Part shown: positions 1 through 5,044 of the stretch, one piece after another
How positions within the stretch are numbered: position 1 is the first letter of the stretch
Layout: each line of letters starts with the position of its first letter
Source of the DNA: SAR324 cluster bacterium
Lineage (GTDB): Bacteria > Bdellovibrionota > UBA2361 > JAAZON01
Assembly: GCA_012797725.1 (NCBI GenBank)
Contig: JAAZON010000666.1
Location: 1-7,223 of the forward strand
Direction of reading: 5' to 3'
DNA: 7,223 nucleotides
Notes under the pieces: model-generated
The model's database searches: none
Seen by the model: only the letters and a program-made list of their open reading frames with translations
Told to the model about the DNA's origin: nothing
Made by a program: the position numbers and the translations under genes

Positions 1-2
1 AG

Positions 3-455
3 CTACAGGCTCTAGGGAGTAAACTTACCTATAGCTCGCCTGAAGAACACGACAAAATGATGGCTGTGGTTCAAGTTCTGGTGCATTTTAACACCATAGT
101 AATGGGAGAAACCCTCAGAGATAGTGGTATTTCAATACTCGACACTCTTAAATTTACAAGCCCAATATATAAACTAGAACTTTCGCTAATTGGGCGGCTT
201 TTTGCTCAAGATCCGACTTTATATGCTGAGATTTTATTTCAGAATCCTTATAGCAAAAATATGAGAGAGCTTTTCCTTAAAACTGCGAATAAATTTTCTT
301 GCCTTTTAGATAGAGAGGATAGAGATGCCTTCAAAGAGCATTTTGTTTTTGGAAAAGAATACTTCAACTATTTCGCAGAAGAGTCCATGCAGCTTTCAGA
401 TCGCATTATTGAGGAAGTTGTGACCAATAGATTACTGATTAACGATCACCACTAA
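3..455 (+). CDS. tyrA: Prephenate dehydrogenase (T-protein type TyrA), C-terminal part, 5' end outside window
   Basis: The reading frame is open from the left edge; 150 codons plus stop are visible, so only the C-terminal domain is present. TyrA oxidatively decarboxylates prephenate to 4-hydroxyphenylpyruvate with NAD in cytosolic tyrosine synthesis. The visible part is the all-helical dimerisation and prephenate-binding domain. Recognition rests on blocks recalled from the E. coli T-protein: EEHDKMMAVVQ (visible residues 14-24), SPIYKLELSLIGRLFAQD (53-70) and a late FNYFAEES segment (121-128). R65 fits the arginine (E. coli Arg294) known to bind prephenate. The position eight residues earlier, Arg in E. 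coli, is K57 here. The ATG at 57 is internal, because the family similarity starts before it. Whether a chorismate mutase domain is fused at the N-terminus cannot be seen. The last 17 bp overlap the convergent downstream gene, and no terminator hairpin is evident after the stop. Confidence 0.9.
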   Translation, partial: LQALGSKLTYSSPEEHDKMMAVVQVLVHFNTIVMGETLRDSGISILDTLKFTSPIYKLELSLIGRLFAQDPTLYAEILFQNPYSKNMRELFLKTANKFSCLLDREDRDAFKEHFVFGKEYFNYFAEESMQLSDRIIEEVVTNRLLINDHH

Positions 456-1221
456 AGGCCATAATAGGAAAGAACAGAAACGGCAGAATGGCTGTGCCTA
501 CCGCGAAAAGATCCCCTTTTCCAAAATTCTTTGCAATACAAAAATTTACACTTAAGCTCCAGATAATTCCACCTATTCCAGGGAGAAGAAACCATAGAAC
601 CCACCACCCAGATTTCCCAGCTAAGTTTGAGATCAGAATTAGGTTGTAAATAGGAATAACAACTCCAAAACCAGGCAATCCACGTCTTTCAAGAAGTATC
701 CACATTGCAATTATGTTAATTAAACTAATTACTATCGTGACAATCAGAACTTTTCGACCTATATCACTACGAAGAACTTTCACTAGACGATCATAATCCT
801 CAGGTGGTGAACTTTTCGAGTATCCACGCACAAAGCCTTTAGAAAAACTATCCCAAACCGTCCCAGGCTTCTTCTCATTGCTTAATTCCACCCCCTCTTC
901 CATGCTGTCTATTTGAGTATCCTCTTCGATGTTTGTTTTACTCTCAAAAGCAGATGAAAATCCTTTTCCAAAATCCTTGGTTTCAAGTTTGGGCGTCGAC
1001 TTGCTTTGCTCTCTAACAATGGTGGGAAGAGAATGTGGCTGCGTAATCTTTTTTCTGTACTGTTCGGGAATCTTGTCCAAATCACTTACATAGTAAGTAT
1101 GACCCTTGTCGTCCTTATATTTGTATACATCAGATTGGGCAGAGCAAAGATCTGGAGAAATAATGAGCAGACTAAGAAAGAGTAGTGTGGTAATTTTCCG
1201 TAAAAAAACATAATCTGCCAT
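439..1221 (-). CDS. Exported/membrane protein with DUF4124-like N-terminus and DUF5684-like membrane domain
   Basis: This 260-residue protein is of unknown function. It starts with a signal peptide (basic R8-K9, hydrophobic core about 11-22, likely cleavage after CSA at residue 28). A short DUF4124-like segment follows (about 31-58, VYKYKDDKGHTYYVSD), a small domain usually placed just after signal peptides in proteobacterial envelope proteins. Residues 60-150 are polar and probably unstructured, with two similar motifs, FGKGFSSAF (84-92) and FSKGFVRGY (126-134). The C-terminus has about four membrane segments (157-176, 183-200, 205-226, 236-256). Its pattern, PIYNLILISNLAGKSGWW with a later KNFGKGDLFAVG, resembles DUF5684 proteins. 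The start is supported by GGAG five bases before the ATG. Gene ends overlap tyrA tail-to-tail by 17 bp. Domain assignments come from memory of family patterns; no specific role is claimed. Confidence 0.82.
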   Translation of the reverse strand: MADYVFLRKITTLLFLSLLIISPDLCSAQSDVYKYKDDKGHTYYVSDLDKIPEQYRKKITQPHSLPTIVREQSKSTPKLETKDFGKGFSSAFESKTNIEEDTQIDSMEEGVELSNEKKPGTVWDSFSKGFVRGYSKSSPPEDYDRLVKVLRSDIGRKVLIVTIVISLINIIAMWILLERRGLPGFGVVIPIYNLILISNLAGKSGWWVLWFLLPGIGGIIWSLSVNFCIAKNFGKGDLFAVGTAILPFLFFPIMAFSGDR

Positions 1222-1307
1222 AGATGCTCCGTGCCTATAGACAAGACAAAGGGAGGGAAGACTGCTGTGTATTGTGATTCACGACAAGATCTTAGATGCT
1301 TCTTTGG

Positions 1308-1313
1308 ATTATA
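1308..1313 (-). promoter_or_regulatory. Possible -10 element for the DUF4124/DUF5684 gene
   Basis: Read on the minus strand this is a perfect TATAAT about 87 bases before the ATG of the 260-residue protein. No good -35 hexamer lies 16-18 bases further upstream, and there is no TGn extension. In an AT-leaning spacer this could be chance, so it is only a candidate. Confidence 0.25.
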
Positions 1314-1464
1314 TTAGGTTCGTCATAATGGCTTAGGCGCTTTGAATCGTAAGCTTTGGACGGAATACCCAAGCAAAACAGATGGTTAGAGTGCGCATAA
1401 TTGAATACTCTGAAAGCTCGTTAGAAGAATTCCAAACTGGCTATTGACGCCAACAAGCACCGTA

Positions 1465-1531
1465 CCCCCCAGCGAGCCACACCTCATGTCTTTAAAGGCC
1501 GCCTTCAAAAAAAACTGTTTGCTCTGGGGGG
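1465..1531. repeat. Inverted repeat CCCCCCAG / CTGGGGGG flanking a 43-base loop, beside a G9 tract
   Basis: CCCCCCAG (1465-1472) is the exact reverse complement of CTGGGGGG (1524-1531). Pairing continues inward after a two-base bulge, AGC (1475-1477) with GCT (1521-1523). The loop is 1478-1520 and includes A8. The right arm sits in a run of nine G that ends at 1534. As RNA or cruciform this would be a GC-rich stem, but the loop is long and the T-run needed for an intrinsic terminator is missing on the plus strand. Confidence 0.5.
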
Positions 1532-1650
1532 GGGCTTTGCAGACTAGATTCTCCCAAAGCGTAGAGGCTCCACACTTCCCAATTTAGCAGAAAGTCATGA
1601 TATTCAAAGGCAAAAGAATAAGTTTTCCCTCCCCCAAAAATCTAGCATTG

Positions 1651-1659
1651 TGTTAAAAT
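1651..1659 (+). promoter_or_regulatory. Candidate extended -10 promoter for the secreted-protein gene
   Basis: TGTTAAAAT reads as TG-n-TAAAAT, one mismatch from the extended -10 consensus TGnTATAAT. No clear -35 is seen, which extended -10 promoters tolerate. It predicts a start near 1666 and a leader of about 32 bases before the ATG at 1698. It also lies over the GTG at 1650, which argues against that GTG as a start codon. Confidence 0.4.
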
Positions 1660-1683
1660 CCTGCCGGAATCGAGGTCAAAAAA

Positions 1684-1693
1684 GGGGGGAGGG
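1684..1693 (+). promoter_or_regulatory. Purine-rich ribosome binding site that fixes the start at 1698
   Basis: GGGGGGAGGG ends four bases before the ATG at 1698. It is unusually G-rich for a Shine-Dalgarno sequence and overlaps an AGGGA motif (1690-1694); the start codon region adds ATGGA (1698-1702). It favours the ATG over the in-frame GTG at 1650, which would put a charged 16-residue extension before the signal peptide. Confidence 0.65.
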
Positions 1694-1697
1694 ATTT

Positions 1698-2189
1698 ATG
1701 GATTTGTCAAAACACATTTTAACATATCATTGTCTTTCTATTTTTTTTGCTTTGACTCTTAGCCAAATATCTAGTGCCTTTGCTGATGCCTCAGAAGTGA
1801 CCGATTACTCAGGCACCTGGCTAGCTAAAGTCCGCAGAGTTGGTAATGACACCTGTCGGAAGAATTCTCCTACCCGCTTGAATCTTACAATTGAAGTCCA
1901 ACAGGTGAACGACAGGGGGAAATTACTTGGTACCATAAGAGGGAACGGAAAGTCTCTTACTTTGAATGGCAGAACTTTCATCCGCGCCTTCAACCTCTGG
2001 CAAAACAAAACCTATAAAGCTGGAAAGCGTGGCACTTGCGTTTTACAGGAAGGGATTTATATCCCCAGCATCTCCAATTACCATTCAATGAAAGTGAACT
2101 TCAACCATAATGTAAATTGTCATGGTGGGCAGCGTTATTCTTGTCATTATACCTACAAAGGCTCAGCATGGAGAAAGAGCAACCCCTAA
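1698..2189 (+). CDS. Small secreted protein of unknown function with four cysteines
   Basis: The product is 163 residues and is not recognised as a named family. The ATG at 1698 is chosen over the in-frame GTG at 1650 because of the strong adjacent ribosome binding site and because it places a signal peptide at the true N-terminus: K5 then a hydrophobic stretch about 12-23, with likely cleavage after SAFA at residue 29. The mature part of about 134 residues begins near a YSGTW motif (37-41), continues with alternating polar/hydrophobic segments that suggest beta strands, and contains four cysteines (53, 114, 141, 149), an even number compatible with two disulfides in the periplasm or outside the cell. 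It is basic and rich in Asn, Lys and Arg. The GTW start and strand pattern are loosely reminiscent of lipocalin-like barrels, but this is only an impression. A promoter candidate precedes it and a terminator follows 8 bases after the stop, so it appears monocistronic. Confidence 0.75.
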   Translation: MDLSKHILTYHCLSIFFALTLSQISSAFADASEVTDYSGTWLAKVRRVGNDTCRKNSPTRLNLTIEVQQVNDRGKLLGTIRGNGKSLTLNGRTFIRAFNLWQNKTYKAGKRGTCVLQEGIYIPSISNYHSMKVNFNHNVNCHGGQRYSCHYTYKGSAWRKSNP

Positions 2190-2196
2190 AAAGTGC

Positions 2197-2235
2197 TGGG
2201 GCCATGTGCTACCAAACATCCCCATTGTTGTTTAA
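2197..2235 (+). terminator. Intrinsic terminator after the secreted-protein gene
   Basis: TGGGG (2197-2201) pairs with CCCCA (2220-2224), and ATGT (2204-2207) with ACAT (2216-2219). The two stem parts are separated by a CC bulge and closed by an eight-base loop. T-rich TTGTTGTTTAA follows at 2225-2235. The T-run is interrupted by G, so efficiency is uncertain, but the position just after the stop codon fits. Confidence 0.5.
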
Positions 2236-2329
2236 TCGAGCTTTAATAGGATGAGAAGGAGAAACTGAAATTAGAGTTCTAGCCTCCCCAAACATAAATT
2301 TTTGCATCGAACCGATATTCATATCAATG

Positions 2330-3442
2330 TTACTTCACTAAAGAACAAAGAAGTTCCTCATAAGCATCACTGACTTTCTCCCATGAATAAAGCGCTTCTG
2401 CCCTTTTCTTCGCATTATTTCCTAATTCTTTAGCTTTGCCCGGGTTATTAGCCAGATCATTTAAAAGGGAGGCGAGAGTCTCAAAATTATTCTTCTGATA
2501 ATAAACGCCCACGTCCCCAAGGACTTCTTTATTCTCAGGAGTCTCATTTGCAACTACACAGTTAGCATATGCCATTGCCTCAATTAAGGCTGGATGAGTG
2601 CCTCCAACTTCAGTAGCCTGGATATAGAGATAACAATTGCTCTGCAGCTCCTCATAGGCTTCTCCAAACTGGAATCCGGTAAAGACCACCGAATCATTCG
2701 CGGCTTCCTTTAATCTCTCAATGTAAGCCTTGCCATAAGGCGCATCACCTACAACTACCAAAGGCATTGCAACACCACTTTGGCAATAAGCTTGAACAAC
2801 ACCTAAGGCGTTATTTTCTGGCTCCAATCGACTCACATAGAGAAGGTATTTACCAGCCTCTAGTCCAAAGTTTTCGAGGACTTTTCCTGCATCGCGATGC
2901 AAAGCTGAGGCTCCATATGGAATAACTGTCGCTTCACATGAATACTGCTTTTTATAATAATCACGTATCACATGGGCATCCGCTATGACTTTTGAGGCAA
3001 AAAGCACAGAAGCCCTCTCTCCAAGCCAATACCATAACTTCCCAAGCGCGTTCCATTTAGCCCTTTTTCTTTCAATACCATCAACGTTTACAGCAAAAGG
3101 AAGCCGTTTAAGATTTAGTATCCACGAGAAAGGGCTATTTGCCGCATTACACAATAATATGACATCAAAATCTCGCTTTGAAGCCGCAACAAAGCTGAAA
3201 AGCCCATGAAGCGGGGTCTCAAAATACTTATGAAAGATCGTTGGAACATTCAGAATCTTGACCCCCTTGTATTCTAAAGTTTCCTGGACAGTGGAGAAAA
3301 ATGGTCTCCGCCCAAATACTGTCACTTGATGACCACGCGTCACAAGCCTTACAGAAAGCTCCTCCGCGAAGGTCTCAAAGCCACCATATCGAGCAGGGAT
3401 ACCTCGCGTTCCAAGTATTGCAATTCGCAATTTTTTGTCCAT
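2330..3442 (-). CDS. DUF1972/GT4 glycosyltransferase (rhamnosyltransferase-like)
   Basis: This 370-residue, full-length GT-B enzyme is expected to move a sugar from a nucleotide donor to a growing glycan at the cytoplasmic face of the membrane. The N-terminal domain is DUF1972-like: ILGTRGIPARYGGFET (9-24), a donor/acceptor loop, and VDGIERKRAKW (120-130). The C-terminal half is the GT4 domain, with YVSRLEPENN (202-211), VVVGDAPYG (229-237) and VGGTHPALIEAMA (279-291). In that last motif only the second glutamate of the usual EX7E pair is kept; the first position is Gly, which I believe is typical of this subfamily. Known relatives include capsule and O-antigen rhamnosyltransferases such as WchF, but the sugar cannot be read from the sequence. 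The ATG at 3442 lies just before the first beta strand and no earlier in-frame start was found, but there is no good Shine-Dalgarno sequence. The gene diverges from the MFS gene. Confidence 0.92.
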   Translation of the reverse strand: MDKKLRIAILGTRGIPARYGGFETFAEELSVRLVTRGHQVTVFGRRPFFSTVQETLEYKGVKILNVPTIFHKYFETPLHGLFSFVAASKRDFDVILLCNAANSPFSWILNLKRLPFAVNVDGIERKRAKWNALGKLWYWLGERASVLFASKVIADAHVIRDYYKKQYSCEATVIPYGASALHRDAGKVLENFGLEAGKYLLYVSRLEPENNALGVVQAYCQSGVAMPLVVVGDAPYGKAYIERLKEAANDSVVFTGFQFGEAYEELQSNCYLYIQATEVGGTHPALIEAMAYANCVVANETPENKEVLGDVGVYYQKNNFETLASLLNDLANNPGKAKELGNNAKKRAEALYSWEKVSDAYEELLCSLVK

Positions 3443-3586
3443 GAATAAAAATATAAGCTCAAAAACATTTGAAAGTTTATTCTGTCTGAGTTCTATCCAT
3501 TAATGTTAAAGTAAATTAGAAATAAAATATAGAGAGCAAGATAAAATAGAGATGGACTAGCTCAAGCCATAAAGTGTGCAATAATA
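3443..3586. promoter_or_regulatory. AT-rich divergent promoter region between the GT4 and MFS genes
   Basis: This 144-bp spacer must hold promoters for both divergent genes. It is strongly AT-rich, with several -10-like hexamers on the plus strand (TATAGA near 3529, TAAAAT near 3542) but no convincing -35 partner, so no single promoter is called. Neither gene shows a clear Shine-Dalgarno sequence, suggesting weak or structure-dependent translation. An imperfect direct repeat lies here at 3522-3554. Confidence 0.5.
3522..3554. repeat. Imperfect direct repeat in the divergent promoter region
   Basis: ATAAAATATAGAGAG (3522-3536) is repeated as ATAAAATAGAGATG (3541-3554) with a two-base deletion. 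The offset is 19-21 bases, about two helical turns, so the copies face the same side of the helix, as tandem operator half-sites often do. The low-complexity AT-rich setting makes chance a real possibility. Confidence 0.3.
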
Positions 3587-5044
3587 ATGACAGAAATTAG
3601 ATCTCAGGAAGAAATTCCGGACAAAAAACATGACATTGACCGCATACTGGACGATCAAAGCCTTAAGGCTTCCGTCGAAGAATGTGCCTATGCTTCACTA
3701 ATGGTTGGTTCTGGCGAGAACTTCTTGGCACCCTATGCGATATTCCTTAAAGCTACGAATTTTCAGCTTGGACTTTTGTCTTCATTACCGCTTTTGCTTG
3801 GGGCCATATCTCAATTGATTGGGGTATGGCTTTCAGAACTCTCACCCAGCAGATTGAAGATCATACTGAGATGTGTCTTGGTCCAGTCCTTGGTTTGGCT
3901 CCCGATTTCTGTTCTTTATTTTTTTGCTGGGCAAAGCCCTCAAGCTGTTTGGCTGTTGATTCTACTCTATGGAGCCTACTTTATCAGTGGGAACCTGGCC
4001 GCTCCCGCATGGAGCAGTTTGATTGGAGACTTATCACCTGCGGATATTCGTGGGCGTTTCTTTGGCCTTCGAAATGAGAAGAGCTCTATAGTTATGCTCT
4101 TGACTCTCATAGGAGCAGGAGCACTTCTCGAAGTCTTCACATGGCTTGGCTATCGGGGCTTTGGCTTTTTGCTTCTCTTCTTTTGTGCATTTGCCGGAAG
4201 AATGGTGTCGTTACATTATCTTTCACTACATAGAGATCCCCATTACATTGTTGAGGCACATGCGAAATTCTCATATTACAAATTTTTGAAACGCTCGTTT
4301 AAAAGTAACTTCGCTCGATTTGTATACTTCGTTTCGGCAATCAGCTTTTCTGTTATGATTGCCGGCCCTTTCTTTGCTCCTTATATGCTAAATGTACTAG
4401 GGTTTTCTTACTTCACATATTCATTGATGACCGTAACAACCCTGGCGACAATGTTTCTGACGGCTAGGTATTGGGGAAAACTAGCTGATAAATACGGAAA
4501 TAAAAGCATTCTTCGTCTTTGTGCTATTGGAGTCACCATAAATCCCTTACTTTATCTTGTATGGTCAAGTGTTGTCGGCTGCCTTTTTATTTCGGCCTTT
4601 GCTGGTATAGTCTGGGCAGGATACAATCTTGCAGTAAGTAACTTTCTTTTCGATGCGGTAACCCCTCCCAAACGAAGTCGTTGTGTAGCATATCAGGCTA
4701 TCACCAATGCGGTTTTTCTCTTTGCAGGCTCGTTGTTTGGCGCATGGCTATTGAATGTACTGCCATCCTGGTTCCCCTTCCATCATGGCATTTGGACTCC
4801 AGACTCAGCATATCTTCAGATCTTTTTCATTTCGGTAATCTTTAGAGCAGTCGCATGTTATTTTCTGCTTTCCACATTTCGCGAAGTCCGCGAAGTAGCT
4901 TCTATTCGCCAAACTGAACTCTTTATAAAGTTTATATCAGTACTTCCCTATGTCGGAAGTAGCATAGATTACTTCTTCGGTCGGCGAAGCCGCGAGCGCA
5001 AGGCGCTTGGTAAAAGCTCCTCAGGTACCCCAACTACTTCCTGA
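3587..5044 (+). CDS. MFS transporter, 12 transmembrane helices, substrate unknown
   Basis: The protein has 485 residues and sits in the inner membrane, with a cytoplasmic N-tail (1-30), about twelve helices (near 31-54, 60-83, 90-113, 119-142, 167-186, 190-212, 245-270, 275-294, 308-328, 329-350, 370-393, 408-428) and a basic C-tail. Between helices 4 and 5 it has SPADIRGRFFGLRN (150-163), a pattern found in a branch of uncharacterised MFS proteins. The helix 8-9 loop, GKLADKYGNKS (297-307), resembles MFS motif A of the second half. The usual motif A after helix 2 is not evident. The start is the only in-frame choice before helix 1, since an in-frame stop lies at 3542, but it has no clear ribosome binding site. 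Lying between two glycosyltransferase genes, it might move a sugar or related compound, which is inference by context. Its last 25 codons overlap the convergent GT2 gene. Confidence 0.9.
   Translation: MTEIRSQEEIPDKKHDIDRILDDQSLKASVEECAYASLMVGSGENFLAPYAIFLKATNFQLGLLSSLPLLLGAISQLIGVWLSELSPSRLKIILRCVLVQSLVWLPISVLYFFAGQSPQAVWLLILLYGAYFISGNLAAPAWSSLIGDLSPADIRGRFFGLRNEKSSIVMLLTLIGAGALLEVFTWLGYRGFGFLLLFFCAFAGRMVSLHYLSLHRDPHYIVEAHAKFSYYKFLKRSFKSNFARFVYFVSAISFSVMIAGPFFAPYMLNVLGFSYFTYSLMTVTTLATMFLTARYWGKLADKYGNKSILRLCAIGVTINPLLYLVWSSVVGCLFISAFAGIVWAGYNLAVSNFLFDAVTPPKRSRCVAYQAITNAVFLFAGSLFGAWLLNVLPSWFPFHHGIWTPDSAYLQIFFISVIFRAVACYFLLSTFREVREVASIRQTELFIKFISVLPYVGSSIDYFFGRRSRERKALGKSSSGTPTTS

Larger units (their letters stand above)
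1626..1694 (+). repeat. 10-bp inverted repeat pairing an upstream pyrimidine tract with a ribosome binding site
   Basis: TCCCTCCCCC (1626-1635) is perfectly complementary to GGGGGAGGGA (1685-1694), which is the Shine-Dalgarno region of the secreted-protein gene starting at 1698. The 49-base loop contains the candidate extended -10 at 1651-1659. A transcript starting at that promoter would lack the left arm. A transcript entering from further upstream would carry both arms and could close the ribosome binding site. Complementarity is direct; the regulatory meaning is inferred. Confidence 0.45.
1222..1697. other. Gene-poor divergent spacer, 476 bp, with homopolymer tracts
   Basis: This spacer separates the minus-strand envelope gene from the plus-strand secreted-protein gene. 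No convincing gene was found in it. The longest small frame with an ATG that was noticed is 21 codons (1382-1447), without a Shine-Dalgarno sequence. It does contain C6 (1465-1470), A8 (1507-1514), G9 (1526-1534), C5 (1631-1635) and G6 (1684-1689) runs. The octamer GGGAGGGA occurs twice on the plus strand, at 1251-1258 and 1687-1694. Candidate promoter elements and two inverted repeats are listed separately. No tRNA-like cloverleaf or insertion-sequence ends were recognised. Confidence 0.6.

Noticed and set aside
1382..1447. 21-codon frame beginning MVRVRIIEYSES
   Set aside because: It looked briefly like a protein remnant, but there is no ribosome binding site, the frame is closed upstream by a stop near 1343, and no family is recognised.
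1650..1697. GTG at 1650 as start of the secreted-protein gene, giving 179 residues
   Set aside because: It lacks a ribosome binding site, lies under the candidate -10 element, and would bury the signal peptide behind 16 charged residues. The ATG at 1698 has a strong adjacent ribosome binding site.
1805..2008. Minus-strand open frame of 67 codons
   Set aside because: It lies wholly inside the secreted-protein gene on the other strand, with no recognisable product or start signal.
2236..2329. Terminator for the GT4 gene on the minus strand
   Set aside because: Only a weak GATA/TATC palindrome with a four-base loop lies just after the stop, without a proper T-run directly behind it.
2985..3209. 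Plus-strand open frame of 74 codons
   Set aside because: Antisense shadow of the well-supported DUF1972/GT4 gene.
3826..4077. Plus-strand open frame of 83 codons in another phase
   Set aside because: Out-of-phase shadow within the MFS gene, whose helices and motifs fit the main frame.
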